Source: CAMASH01 sp041746635
GTDB lineage: Bacteria > Verrucomicrobiota > Verrucomicrobiia > Chthoniobacterales > Terrimicrobiaceae
Length of the DNA stretch: 64,000 bases
Direction of reading: 5' to 3'
Assembly: GCA_041746635.1 (NCBI GenBank)
Contig: JBGTGQ010000015.1
Coordinates: forward strand, 1 to 64,000
Shown here: piece after piece, positions 50,526 to 60,036 of the stretch
Position numbering within the stretch: position 1 is the first letter of the stretch
How the letters are laid out: each line of letters opens with the position of its first letter
Notes under the pieces: model-generated
The model's input: the letters and a program-made list of their open reading frames with translations, nothing else
What the model was told of the DNA's origin: nothing
Databases searched by the model: none
Position numbers and translations under genes: made by a program

Positions 50526-51469
50526 CGGAAATTTCGCTCATCCTTCCCACCAGAAATCCTCACGCCGGACGCTTGCGTCGCACTCTCGAAGGTCTGGCCA
50601 GCCAAACCCTGGATCACTGCCTCTGGGAAATTCTGATCGTGGATAATGGCAGCGAGCCAGCGATCGATCTACCCCCCCTGATCTCCGGCCTCATTCTCCC
50701 TGCCCTTCGCTGCGTACGGGAATCCGAGCCCGGGCTTACCGCCGCGCGCCTGCGCGGCGTGGCCGACAGTCACGGCTCGATTCTTGTTTTTGCCGATGAC
50801 GACAACGTGCTCTGCCCGGGTTATCTCGCCGCGATGCGGGAAATCTTCTCAGAGCACCCCTCCTTGGGCATCGCCGGTGGAGAAATCCAACCGGAATGGG
50901 AAATTTCTCCACCTCTCTGGACAAAGGAATTCCACAGCCTGCTCGCGCTTCATAATTACGGCCCGATCCCACTTATTGCCAAAGGAGGCAAAGACGCCCG
51001 GTGGCCGGACTTCGCTCCGGTAGGTGCCGGATTGGGAATTCGTCGCGCCGCCACCACGGCCTACACCGCAGCGCTGCGGGCGAATCCCAGCCGTCGGCAG
51101 TTTGATCGCCGCGGTAGTTCTCTCCGCTCCGGTGGAGACAACGACTTCGTATTCACCGCTCTGCATGCGGGATGGGATCTTGGCTACTTCCCGGTTCTTT
51201 CGCTCATTCACCTCATCCCGGCGAATCGAATTCAGCCGGGCTATCTTGCGACCTTGAATGAGGAAATCCAGCGCTCGTGGGTGCAAGTACTCGACACGCA
51301 CCATCAGTGCCCCTGGCCTGCCATTGCCCGGTGGACTGTGCCGCTGCGCAGCGCTCGCGCATGGTGCCGCGGGCAAGCCTGGCGTTCACCGGGCAACTAC
51401 GTCCGCTGGCGCGGCCTTCATGGCCGGTTTCGCGGCCAAGCCGAACTCTCCACTTCCCCTCGTCGATGA
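50522..51469 (+). CDS. Family 2 glycosyltransferase, copy B
   Basis: 315 residues. ISLILPTRNPHAGRLRRTLE, WEILIVDNGSEPAIDL, GLTAARLRGVADSHGSILVF and ADDDNVLCPGYL are the GT2 motifs; the later GGDNDFVFTALHAGWDLGYF is the acceptor-side segment. Paralogue of the gene at 48087. Overlaps neighbours on both sides by 4 nt. Confidence 0.92.
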   Translation: MTEISLILPTRNPHAGRLRRTLEGLASQTLDHCLWEILIVDNGSEPAIDLPPLISGLILPALRCVRESEPGLTAARLRGVADSHGSILVFADDDNVLCPGYLAAMREIFSEHPSLGIAGGEIQPEWEISPPLWTKEFHSLLALHNYGPIPLIAKGGKDARWPDFAPVGAGLGIRRAATTAYTAALRANPSRRQFDRRGSSLRSGGDNDFVFTALHAGWDLGYFPVLSLIHLIPANRIQPGYLATLNEEIQRSWVQVLDTHHQCPWPAIARWTVPLRSARAWCRGQAWRSPGNYVRWRGLHGRFRGQAELSTSPRR

Positions 51470-52425
51470 ACCCACTTCCCCGCTGGCTGCGCCTCGGCTC
51501 TCACGCTCCTCGCCTTTCGCTCCTGCTCCTGCGCTGGGGCATACCTCGGCGCGCCTTGCTCTTCGGCCCGTTAAGCCTGGGCGACGATCTGTTATGCACT
51601 GCGGTGCTTCGGGAAGCCCGCCAGCGCGGCCAACCCTTCAGTATGTTTACTGCTCAGGCGGAACTTTTTGCCGGCAATGCAGATCCCCTGCGCCTGCTGC
51701 CCATCGATAATTATCACGTCGCCGCAGTGCGAAGGCTGGGGGGAAAAGTCATACAGCCTTACTATCTCACGACAGACCCCACTCATCCGGACCGCGATCT
51801 TTTTCCACCCCGTCACATCATCGCCGAAATGTGTCGCCTGGCCGGATTGCGGGGAACGGTGACGTTACGTCCCTACCTCCATTTGACGGATGCCGAACGC
51901 ACTCGCGGCGCGATCCATACCCGACAGATCGCCATTCAGAGCTCCGTCGCCGCGGCGGCGATTCCGTACGCAAACAAAGACTGGATCTCCGGTCGATTTG
52001 CTGAAGTGGCCCGCAGACTTCGTCCGGAAATCAAACTCGTGCAAATCGGCTCCCGTTCCGATCCGGCCCTGCCGGTGGACACCGACCTGCGGGGGAAAAC
52101 CACCCCGCGCGAGGCCGCGGCGGTGCTGGCAGGTTCCGTTGCATTCGTGGGCCTGGAGGGATTTCTCGCTCACCTCGCTCGGGCGGTGGAATGTCCATCA
52201 GTCGTGGTTTTTGGAGGACGCTCCCGGCCCGAAACATTTGGCTACTCCTGCAATCGAAATCTCTTCGGATCCGTTTCCTGCGCACCCTGCGGCTTGCGAA
52301 ATTCCTGCGCCTACTCCCGCCAATGTCTGGACATCATTTCCAGCGATGACGTGATCGCTGCCGCCCGCGATTTGCTCGACCGAACCCCGGGCCCCCTCGC
52401 CACCGACACGGCGGAGATCTCATGA
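51466..52425 (+). CDS. Family 9 glycosyltransferase, copy 2
   Basis: 319 residues from the ATG at 51466. ALLFGPLSLGDDLLCTAVLR, then HIIAEMCRLAGLRGTVTLRP, TDLRGKTTPREAAAVLAGSV, FLAHLARAVECPSVVVFGGR and the same CX2CX5CX5C cluster as the copy at 45960. The two are clear paralogues. Start coupled to the preceding stop by ATGA. Confidence 0.88.
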   Translation: MNPLPRWLRLGSHAPRLSLLLLRWGIPRRALLFGPLSLGDDLLCTAVLREARQRGQPFSMFTAQAELFAGNADPLRLLPIDNYHVAAVRRLGGKVIQPYYLTTDPTHPDRDLFPPRHIIAEMCRLAGLRGTVTLRPYLHLTDAERTRGAIHTRQIAIQSSVAAAAIPYANKDWISGRFAEVARRLRPEIKLVQIGSRSDPALPVDTDLRGKTTPREAAAVLAGSVAFVGLEGFLAHLARAVECPSVVVFGGRSRPETFGYSCNRNLFGSVSCAPCGLRNSCAYSRQCLDIISSDDVIAAARDLLDRTPGPLATDTAEIS

Positions 52426-53456
52426 CGCCACCGGATCTCTCGGTCATCATCCCGGTCTTCAACCGGGGCGACCTCATTCGCTACACCCTGGAAAGCGCAC
52501 GCCGCGCTTCTCAGGGACTTCCTGTCGAAATCATTGTGGTCGACGACGGTTCGGTCCCGCCTGCATCAGAAATACTCGGTCGGCTTGGTTTCACGCCCGA
52601 CATCCTCATTCGTCAGGCCAATCAAGGTCTGCTCTTCGCCCGTCTCGCCGGCTTGGAGCGAGCCACCGGCCAGCATGTCCTTTTCCTTGATTCCGATGAC
52701 TTGGTGAGCGCGGATAAATTCCGCCTTCAGCTCTCCGCGATGGCGGCCAGCCATGCGGACATCAGCTACAGTGACTGGGGTCAGGTCGCGCTCGAAGGCG
52801 CGTGGGACGACCTGCATTTTGTGCCCGATCCCCGCTGCCTCGACACGACCGATACCGCAGAGTTCTTTATCCGGGTCCAACCACCACCGCATAGCCCGAT
52901 CTTTCGTCGCGACTACCTGCAACGCGTAGTGCAGCAGGCATTTTTTCCACCCGATCCGGCTTATAATCTCGTGGCGGAAATATGGTTCTACCACAATGCG
53001 GCCCCGCGGGACGGCCGCGTCGTCAAAGTGCCTGGCTTTCATACCTGGGTCGGAACCCATCCCGCCTCACGACTGACGAATCACTGGGAAAAACTCGGTC
53101 TTGCCTCGCTCTCGGTCATGGAAGCTTTCTCACTCTCGTGCCCGCGTGCGCCGGAAACCCAATCTGCTCGTCGCCTCGTCGGAGAGGCCGCCTTTCGGGC
53201 ATGGCGCCGTCTCCCTCGGGGGTTTTCGCGGGACTTCGAGCGTCGTCTTCTCACCATCTGGCGTCAACTTGCTCCAGGTTTTTCGCCCGCGCTGGGAGGC
53301 GGGTTATTTGCAAGTATCGCCCGGGTCGTCGGCTCCGAGTGCGCCGGTCGCCTTTTCCGTCAATGGCAGGCTCCTTCTTACAAGCACTGCCGCACCCTCG
53401 ATCCCGCAACCCTTGATGCTCTGCGCCGGGAAATTGCCTCGGCATCTCCATCATGA
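52422..53456 (+). CDS. Family 2 glycosyltransferase
   Basis: 344 residues. LSVIIPVFNRGDLIRYTLES, VEIIVVDDGSVPPASEIL, RLAGLERATGQHVLFLDSDD (DxDD metal site) and YSDWGQVALEGAWDDL. GT-A fold as expected; the C-terminal 100 residues are basic and helical. Acceptor unknown. Coupled to both neighbours. Confidence 0.93.
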   Translation: MTPPDLSVIIPVFNRGDLIRYTLESARRASQGLPVEIIVVDDGSVPPASEILGRLGFTPDILIRQANQGLLFARLAGLERATGQHVLFLDSDDLVSADKFRLQLSAMAASHADISYSDWGQVALEGAWDDLHFVPDPRCLDTTDTAEFFIRVQPPPHSPIFRRDYLQRVVQQAFFPPDPAYNLVAEIWFYHNAAPRDGRVVKVPGFHTWVGTHPASRLTNHWEKLGLASLSVMEAFSLSCPRAPETQSARRLVGEAAFRAWRRLPRGFSRDFERRLLTIWRQLAPGFSPALGGGLFASIARVVGSECAGRLFRQWQAPSYKHCRTLDPATLDALRREIASASPS

Positions 53457-54385
53457 GCCTGCCCGGTCGCATTCTCTACCAGACTTGGCATCGGCCCTGG
53501 AGTGCCGTGCGCCTCTCCCTGCGTCAGGGCGGGCCATGGGCCGTCCGCGAGACCGCGCGCCAGCGTCGGGAAATGGAAGTCGCGGCAACCCTCCTTCCCC
53601 CCCTTCCCACCAGGACCTCATCCCCTCACACGCTCAGAGTCCATTTACTCACCGGCCAGCGTCATGCCTTTCAAACGGCGTTTTGTCTGCATTCCCTGGC
53701 GCGTTACTGCTCCGTTCCCGTTCACGCTGAGATCTATGACGACGGCACCCTCGACCCTGCTTCGGCAGACCTCCTGCGCCGCCTCTCGCCCGCGCTTTGC
53801 ATCCACGACTTCGCCACCCTCCGCACTCGACTCGATGCCTTTCTGCCTGCCAAACGCTTCCCCGTTTTGCGCGAACGCTGGCTGCTCTACCCCCATATTC
53901 GCAAACTCATCGACGTCCATCTCGGTCACGTCGGCTGGCGACTCGTCCTCGACTCCGATCTTCTCTTCTGGCGCGAACCTCGTTTGCTTCTCGATTGGGC
54001 CGCCCAACCCGACCGGCTGCTGCACGCCACCGACTGCACCGAAAATTACGGATACTCCCGTCCGCTCCTTGAGCAAATCGCCGGAGGCCCTGTTCCCGCC
54101 CTCGTCAATGTCGGCATCTGCGGTCTCCACTCTGAAAGCATCGACTGGGATTTTCTCGAATCCGCCGCCAAAACTCTTATCGCCGCCGAGCGCACCAGCT
54201 ACTATCTGGAACAAGCCCTCGTTGCCCTTCTCGCCGCTGGCAGCGACCTTCGCGCCATCGCTCCACCCTCAGACTACATTACCCAGCCCTCGCTCCAGGA
54301 AATCATGCATCCGACAGCCGTCATGCATCACTACGTGGACACTTCCCGGACGAATTATTTTCGCCACGCCTGGCGCGCCGCATGA
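53453..54385 (+). CDS. Glycosyltransferase-like protein with DxD motif
   Basis: 310 residues. HTLRVHLLTGQRHAFQTAFC and HAEIYDDGTL, then WRLVLDSDLLFWREPRLLLD supply a DSD metal motif, and ALVNVGICGLHSE and YYLEQALVALLAAGS follow. The layout (sugar-nucleotide loop, DxD, NxGI) resembles GT8-like or GT-A enzymes, but I do not recognise the exact family. Overlaps neighbours by 4 nt. Confidence 0.7.
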   Translation: MSLPGRILYQTWHRPWSAVRLSLRQGGPWAVRETARQRREMEVAATLLPPLPTRTSSPHTLRVHLLTGQRHAFQTAFCLHSLARYCSVPVHAEIYDDGTLDPASADLLRRLSPALCIHDFATLRTRLDAFLPAKRFPVLRERWLLYPHIRKLIDVHLGHVGWRLVLDSDLLFWREPRLLLDWAAQPDRLLHATDCTENYGYSRPLLEQIAGGPVPALVNVGICGLHSESIDWDFLESAAKTLIAAERTSYYLEQALVALLAAGSDLRAIAPPSDYITQPSLQEIMHPTAVMHHYVDTSRTNYFRHAWRAA

Positions 54386-55311
54386 CCCCTCTCGTCAGCA
54401 TCCTCATCCCCGTCTTCAACGCTGCGCCATGGCTCGGGCAGACTCTCTCCTCCGTACTAAGCCAGACCTACCCGCACATGGAAATTATCGTCGTTGATGA
54501 CGGCTCGACCGACGACAGCGCCTCCATTGCCCGAACATTCGAGTCGCGCGGCGTGCGCGTCGTCACCCAATCAAATCGCGGCGCTAGCGCGGCGCGCAAC
54601 CACGCCTTCCGGCTCGCTCGCGGCGAGTACATCCAATTCCTCGACGCCGATGACATTCTCGACGCGAAAAAAATCTCCCTTCAAATGCAGCGGCTGCAAT
54701 CCGCCGGTCCCCTTGCCCTCGCTTCTGCGGAGTGGGCGCGCTTCCGTCTCTCTCCTGACGAAACGGCCTTCCATTGCGAACCGAATTGGATCGACCTAAG
54801 CGGCGTGGACTTTCTCGTCCTTCACTTCCGCGAGGGATGGATGATGCCCCCCGCTGCCTGGCTTGCTCCCCGCACTCTGTTCGATGCGGTCGGGCCTTGG
54901 GACGAAACCCTCAGCCTCAACGACGATGGCGAATACTTCGCCCGCACCATGCTTCGCTCCAGTGGCATTCTCTTTTGCCCCGGAGCCCGCTGCCATTACC
55001 GTTCAGAGATCGCCGGAAGCCTGAGCTCCCGGAAAGACGCAACGGCTCTCGACTCCCTCTGGCGAGCTTCCTCCGCAAGCATCGAAGCCATGCTCAAGGC
55101 CGAGGATTCCCCCCGCACCCGGGGCGCCGCCGCTTATGGCTGGAAGCGTCTCGCCTATGACCTCCACCCCGGCGCGCCGGATCTCGTCAAACTCGCTCTC
55201 GCCCGCTGCGCCACTCTTGGTGGAGTAGGCCACTGGCTGCCCGCCAGCGGCCGGATTCGCTGGAGCGCACGCTTGATCGGATGGCGCCTCGCCAAACAGC
55301 TCTTTTCATGA
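54382..55311 (+). CDS. Family 2 glycosyltransferase
   Basis: 309 residues. VSILIPVFNAAPWLGQTLSS, MEIIVVDDGSTDDSASIA, NRGASAARNHAFRLARGEYI and FLDADDILDAKKI (DxDD) are standard GT2 motifs; LNDDGEYFARTMLRSSGILF follows. A C-terminal region of about 90 residues is helical. Coupled to both neighbours. Confidence 0.94.
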   Translation: MTPLVSILIPVFNAAPWLGQTLSSVLSQTYPHMEIIVVDDGSTDDSASIARTFESRGVRVVTQSNRGASAARNHAFRLARGEYIQFLDADDILDAKKISLQMQRLQSAGPLALASAEWARFRLSPDETAFHCEPNWIDLSGVDFLVLHFREGWMMPPAAWLAPRTLFDAVGPWDETLSLNDDGEYFARTMLRSSGILFCPGARCHYRSEIAGSLSSRKDATALDSLWRASSASIEAMLKAEDSPRTRGAAAYGWKRLAYDLHPGAPDLVKLALARCATLGGVGHWLPASGRIRWSARLIGWRLAKQLFS

Positions 55312-55415
55312 CCGACTCGTCGGCCCTCACTTTCGAAGATCTCGTTGCCACCTATGAAAATACCGCCACGCATAACACCAACGGACACAATCGCATCTTC
55401 GAACGACTGAGCTAA
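55308..55415 (+). CDS. 35-codon ORF inside the operon
   Basis: ATG at 55308 to TAA at 55413-55415. The peptide starts MTDSSALTFEDLVATYEN and ends GHNRIFERLS, about 4 kDa, soluble, no recognised family. Its start overlaps the previous stop (ATGA) and its stop overlaps the next start (TAATG), the coupling style of the full genes here, so it may be a retained start of a deleted gene or a true small protein. Confidence 0.4.
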   Translation: MTDSSALTFEDLVATYENTATHNTNGHNRIFERLS

Positions 55416-56458
55416 TGGCCAGAGTTCGCGTTTTCCTCCTCACCCATCGTCGGCCGGTGTTGCTTCGTCGCGCCCTGCGCAGTCTTCTCGGTCAGACATT
55501 TTCCGACTGGATCTGCGAGTTGCACAATGACGCTCCCGGAGACGAATCCCCTCGCCAGGTGCTCGACGAGATCACCTGCGGCGACTCGCGTTTTTCCTAC
55601 CACCCCCACGCGGACAATTGGGGTGCGGTGCAAAATTTTAACCACGCCTTTCAGGGCGGCCCCCATCCCTATGCCTCGCTTCTTGAGGATGATAATTGGT
55701 GGGAGCCGACCTTCCTCGACGAGGCCTTGCGCGTCCTCACCACCCAGCCCGAAATCGAGATGGTCTGGGCCAATCAAAAAATCTGGCAGGAAATGTCCGA
55801 TGGAGAATGGCGAGACACCGGGAAAACTGTCTGGCCAATTTCCGCTGCGAGCGAGGTTATCCCTCTTTTTCGCTGGCCCGTGCTGCTCCAATCCTATGAT
55901 GCGTTGCACGCCAATGGAGCCATGATCTTCCGAACCTCCGAAGACTCAACCACCGTGCCCTCCGAAACGCCCTTTGCCATCATCGAGCATGCCCGGGAAA
56001 GAATTTTCCGGGGAAGTCTCGCTCTGCTTCCCGCCCCTCTGGCTCACTACGCACTCACGCAGAGCACGGCGCGGGAGACGGATCGCACCGCAGTTTTGCA
56101 AGGCCAGCTCCTGATTACCGCCTCATTTCTTGCCACCGTTCCGCTCACCGACTCCGAGATCGAGGCCCTGTGGGAAGAATTGCGAACCCAACAACCGCCC
56201 TCGACGCCGATTCTCTTTCTTGCCGCCCTTTCCGGCGTTCAATCCTGGCGCATCTTGCGGCAGGCGCGCTTAAGCGATTGGGCACACTTTCTTCCGCAAG
56301 GCCTCGTGCGCCTTGGAATCAATTTCCGCGCTCTGCAATTCCGGAAGGCCTTCCCGGGAGTGTGGCAATGGCTTTGCCGGGAGAGCGAGGCTCGAACCAA
56401 GGAAGCTTTCGATCGCGGCTGCCGTTGCTCACCGCTTGTCCGAAAACAACTTCCTTAG
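55415..56458 (+). CDS. Family 2 glycosyltransferase
   Basis: 347 residues. VRVFLLTHRRPVLLRRALRS, FSDWICELHNDAPGDESPRQ, GAVQNFNHAFQGG and YASLLEDDNWWEPTFLDEAL (EDD metal site) are GT2-like. The acceptor-side loop reads HANGAMIFRTSED. Start coupled to the 35-codon ORF. Confidence 0.88.
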   Translation: MARVRVFLLTHRRPVLLRRALRSLLGQTFSDWICELHNDAPGDESPRQVLDEITCGDSRFSYHPHADNWGAVQNFNHAFQGGPHPYASLLEDDNWWEPTFLDEALRVLTTQPEIEMVWANQKIWQEMSDGEWRDTGKTVWPISAASEVIPLFRWPVLLQSYDALHANGAMIFRTSEDSTTVPSETPFAIIEHARERIFRGSLALLPAPLAHYALTQSTARETDRTAVLQGQLLITASFLATVPLTDSEIEALWEELRTQQPPSTPILFLAALSGVQSWRILRQARLSDWAHFLPQGLVRLGINFRALQFRKAFPGVWQWLCRESEARTKEAFDRGCRCSPLVRKQLP

Positions 56459-56470
56459 GCTTTCGCGCAT

Positions 56471-57445
56471 ATGTCACCGGTCACGCTCCAAATCAATCTC
56501 GCACCATCCGACTATCGGCATGCGAAATACATCCTGCCTCATCAGATGCGAGTCTGGCGCGGCCAGGTCGCGGAGATCCTTCTCGTCATCGATCTACATC
56601 GCAGCTCCGGCCGGTTTTCCCATCGTTGGGAGGAAGGCCTCGAGCGGATCTTCACTCTCGCCCGCTCCATCGAAGGAGCTCGGGTCGTGACGGTGGACTA
56701 CACCCCGCCGGCAGCTGCAGCCGTGGCAAAGGAGTTTTTCGGCGGAAGGCGCGTGCCAATCAAAGATCACCGGGGCGGTCCGTATTACGCCTATTTTTTC
56801 GGTCTGCACGCCGCCTCTCATCCTCATGTGCTGCACCTGGATGCCGATATGCTTTTTGGGGGTGGTTCGCCCACATGGATTGAGGAAGCACTCGATCTCT
56901 TGCGCTGCCAGCCCGATATCCTTGTCACCGCGCCTCTTCCGGGCCCGCCCTCACCAAGCGGCCGGCTTGTTGAGCTCGTTGCCAGGCCGCTGAATACCGA
57001 CGGTTCCGCCTTTGATTTTCCCGAAATGAGCACACGGACTTTTCTTTTGGATCGCAACCGCTTCCGCGATCGCATCGGTGCCCTCCCTCCCACTCTCGCT
57101 CCCTTCAAAGCTTGCCTGCTCGCCTGGCTCGACGGGAATCCACCGCGGCAAATTCCCGAAATTCTCTTCACCCGAACCATGGCCCGCCATCATCTTCGGC
57201 GGGTGGATTTTCTCGGTGCTCCTGCCGGCATGTGGTCGCTCCATCCGCCTTATCGCTGCGAGGATTTTTACCGGCACCTCCCTGCCATCGTCGCCCGGGT
57301 CGAGTCTGGGGATGTACCAGCCGGTCAACTCGGTCATCACGATGTGAATGACAGCCTCGTCGATTGGACCGAAGCCCGAACGCTCCTCGCCACCCACCGC
57401 TGGTGGAATCGACTCGCCACTCGCTTGTTCACCGCTCGCAGATGA
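56471..57445 (+). CDS. Glycosyltransferase-like protein with DAD motif
   Basis: 324 residues. LQINLAPSDYRHAKYILPHQ, GPYYAYFFGLHAASHPHVLH and LDADMLFGGGSPTWIEEALD (DxD) indicate a GT-A-type enzyme; FKACLLAWLDGNPPRQIPEI and GHHDVNDSLVDWTEAR end it. I do not recognise a specific family. Overlaps the next gene by 4 nt. Confidence 0.7.
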   Translation: MSPVTLQINLAPSDYRHAKYILPHQMRVWRGQVAEILLVIDLHRSSGRFSHRWEEGLERIFTLARSIEGARVVTVDYTPPAAAAVAKEFFGGRRVPIKDHRGGPYYAYFFGLHAASHPHVLHLDADMLFGGGSPTWIEEALDLLRCQPDILVTAPLPGPPSPSGRLVELVARPLNTDGSAFDFPEMSTRTFLLDRNRFRDRIGALPPTLAPFKACLLAWLDGNPPRQIPEILFTRTMARHHLRRVDFLGAPAGMWSLHPPYRCEDFYRHLPAIVARVESGDVPAGQLGHHDVNDSLVDWTEARTLLATHRWWNRLATRLFTARR

Positions 57446-58647
57446 GTGCCGCCGCCCATATCCTCATCATCACTTCCGGCAATCTGAGCCGGAATCCCCG
57501 CCCGGTCAAAGAAGCCACCGCTCTTGCCCGTGCCGGTTACCGCATTACCGTATTGCACCCCAGTGAAGGCGAGCCATACGACGGTCTCGATACTCAACTC
57601 CTCGCCGGCCAAAACATCCGGCACGAAGTTCTCCATCCGCCTTCCGGAATGCTGCAGAGCCAAGTGCGACGTATCCGGCGCAAGCTCGCGGCTACGGCCG
57701 TGCCCTTCGGCTTGGAGACCATCTCGGCCATCGCCCCCGCGAGAGCCCTGCTGGCTCGGGCTCGAGCCCACCGTGCGGACCTCACCATTGTCCACAACGA
57801 GGTTCCGCTATGGGTGGGAATGAAACTCCTGAACGCAGGCCATCGTGTCGCGGCCGATATCGAAGACTGGTACTCCGAGGATTTGCAGGAGGAGGACCGC
57901 CGCCATCGCCCGTTGCGTCTGCTCCATCGCGTCGAAAGCGAAATCCTCACCCGCGCCGCCTATGTCACCACCACTTCACACCCCTTAAGCGCAGCCTTGC
58001 ACCAGCGCTATGGCGGGACACCGGCGACGGTCGTCACCAATTCCTTTCCCTTGCAACCCGCCCCCGAGTTCCTTCGCGCGGACGATCACAGACCTTCCGC
58101 CTTTTTCTGGTTTTCGCAGACGATTGGGCCCGGCCGGGGAATCGAAGCCTTCACCAAAATTTGGTCCCAGCTCCATGCCCCCAGCCGCTTCGTTTTACTT
58201 GGCAGCCCAAAACAGGGTTTCGATCAGCACCTGCTTGCCTCCGTGCCTGTTGAAAAACGTTCGCAGATGCAGTTTCTTGCCGCCGTGCCGCCGCCCGAGC
58301 TTCACGCCCTCATTGCGCAGCACGACATTGGCCTGGCCCTGGAAGTCCCCACCATTCCGAGCCGTAATCTCACGATTACCAATAAAATTCTCCAGTATTT
58401 GAATGCCGGTCTGGCCGTGGTTGCTACGCCCACCGCAGGCCAGCAGGAAGTTCACCGTCACGCCCCCGACGCCATTACGCTTCTCGACCTCTCCGCCCCT
58501 CACGTTCTCGAGGAATTACTGCGCCACCCCGAGCGTCTCCAGACCGCGCGGCAAGCCGCGCGTCGCGCCGCTGAGGAAATTTATTGTTGGGAGCGGGAGG
58601 AGCCCAAGCTGTTGCGCCTCGTGCAAACCGCTCTTTCCTCGCGCTAA
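57442..58647 (+). CDS. Family 4-like glycosyltransferase
   Basis: 401 residues from the ATG at 57442. ILIITSGNLSRNPRPVKEAT and TALARAGYRITVLHPSEGEP begin an N-terminal GT-B domain; ADIEDWYSEDLQEEDRRHRP, FFWFSQTIGPGRGIEAFTKI, DIGLALEVPTIPSRNLTITN and KILQYLNAGLAVVATPTAGQ (the acidic NxxK.xEY-like region) form the C-terminal donor-binding domain. Donor unknown. Confidence 0.88.
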   Translation: MSAAAHILIITSGNLSRNPRPVKEATALARAGYRITVLHPSEGEPYDGLDTQLLAGQNIRHEVLHPPSGMLQSQVRRIRRKLAATAVPFGLETISAIAPARALLARARAHRADLTIVHNEVPLWVGMKLLNAGHRVAADIEDWYSEDLQEEDRRHRPLRLLHRVESEILTRAAYVTTTSHPLSAALHQRYGGTPATVVTNSFPLQPAPEFLRADDHRPSAFFWFSQTIGPGRGIEAFTKIWSQLHAPSRFVLLGSPKQGFDQHLLASVPVEKRSQMQFLAAVPPPELHALIAQHDIGLALEVPTIPSRNLTITNKILQYLNAGLAVVATPTAGQQEVHRHAPDAITLLDLSAPHVLEELLRHPERLQTARQAARRAAEEIYCWEREEPKLLRLVQTALSSR

Positions 58648-58697
58648 TTTTCCCGCGCCATCAAAACCATCGATAATCCACACTGTTTCGCGTCCGC

Positions 58698-60020
58698 ATG
58701 AAGCGCCTGCTCATCATCAGCCCGCATTTTCCCCCGATTAATGCGCCGGATATGCAACGCGTGCGGATGAGTCTGCCCTATTACGAGAGCTGCGGCTGGC
58801 AGGCCACCGTGCTCGCCGTGGATCCAAGATATGTGCGCGCGATGTCGGATCCTGCCTTGCTAAAAACGCTGCCCCCGTCGGTGCCCGTCCACTGGGCGAA
58901 AGCAATCCCGGCCTGGCTTGCCGGTTGTTTCGCCCTGGGCAGTCTGGGCATTCGTTCGTGGCTCCATCTCCTCGTCGCCGGCAATCGACTCCTGGCACAG
59001 GGCAATTTCGATCTCATCTTTTTTTCCACTACACAATTTTTCACCCTCACTCTGGGGCCGATTTGGCAGCGCCGTTTCGGCGTGCCCTATGTGATCGACA
59101 TTCAAGATCCCTGGCGAACGGAATACTACGAACGCCCGGGTTCCAGCCCCCCGCCGGGCGGCTGGAAATATCAGTTCGCTCGAAGGATCGCCGAGTGGGG
59201 GGAGCCGAGAGCCTTCCGCTCTGCTTCCGGCTTCATGAGTGTCTCGGGCCATTACTTCGAGGAGTTGCGCGAATGTTATCCTTGGTTTGCGGAAAAACCC
59301 CAGGACACGATCAAATTTGGCGCAACCCGTGAGGATTTGAAGGCCGCTCAACACCTTCTCGCCACTCGTCACCCGCCTGCGCCGGGCTGTCTCGTTCGCC
59401 TTACCTATACCGGAGCCGCCGGCCCGGTCATGCCACATGCCATCAACGTGTTGTTTGCCGCCGTTCGCCAGTATCGCTCCCTCCATCCCGAACGCGCAAA
59501 AAATCTCCGCCTCTCATTTATTGGCACGAGTTACGCTTCGGCGAAACGGGCGCAAAACTCCATTCTCCCTATCGCGAACATGTTCGGGCTCGCGGATATC
59601 ACGGAGGAGGTTCCCATGCGAATCGGGCACATCGAAAGCATCGCGCACCAACTCCAATCGGACGCTCTGCTTTTATTCGGGTCAAGCGATCTGGCCTATT
59701 CCCCATCGAAAATCTACGGCTACTACCTCGCGGGCAAGCCCATCCTCGCAATGGCATTCCAAGATAGCTGTCTTGAGAGCATTCTCCAGGAACTGGACTG
59801 CGCCACCATCGCCTCCTTCACCGAGAATGGCCCCAAGAATGCCGCCATGGCCACGATCATCACCTTCCTTGATCATGCGATGGAGGGATTCGTCCATTAC
59901 TCCCACCCCAAAAGGAACGATATCTTCTTCGACGAGCAGTACTTATCGGAACAAAATACCCGCCGCCAAGCCGCGCTCTTCGACCAAGCGCTCGAGTTCG
60001 CCCGCAGTCAGGTTCGATAA
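58698..60020 (+). CDS. Family 4-like glycosyltransferase
   Basis: 440 residues. RLLIISPHFPPINAPDMQRV and RMSLPYYESCGWQATVLAVD start the protein; FGVPYVIDIQDPWRTEYYER, RLTYTGAAGPVMPHAINVLF and SDLAYSPSKIYGYYLAGKPI are GT-B motifs, with the PSKIYGYYLAGKP segment giving the donor-binding loop. Gap of 50 bp from the previous gene. Confidence 0.88.
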   Translation: MKRLLIISPHFPPINAPDMQRVRMSLPYYESCGWQATVLAVDPRYVRAMSDPALLKTLPPSVPVHWAKAIPAWLAGCFALGSLGIRSWLHLLVAGNRLLAQGNFDLIFFSTTQFFTLTLGPIWQRRFGVPYVIDIQDPWRTEYYERPGSSPPPGGWKYQFARRIAEWGEPRAFRSASGFMSVSGHYFEELRECYPWFAEKPQDTIKFGATREDLKAAQHLLATRHPPAPGCLVRLTYTGAAGPVMPHAINVLFAAVRQYRSLHPERAKNLRLSFIGTSYASAKRAQNSILPIANMFGLADITEEVPMRIGHIESIAHQLQSDALLLFGSSDLAYSPSKIYGYYLAGKPILAMAFQDSCLESILQELDCATIASFTENGPKNAAMATIITFLDHAMEGFVHYSHPKRNDIFFDEQYLSEQNTRRQAALFDQALEFARSQVR

Positions 60021-60036
60021 CTCCCATCTCCCGCAC

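Noticed and set aside
45960..52425. Cysteine cluster CX2CX5CX5C in both GT9 enzymes as a novel metal site
   Set aside because: A similar cysteine pattern is, as far as I recall, common in GT9 proteins, so it is noted in the features only.
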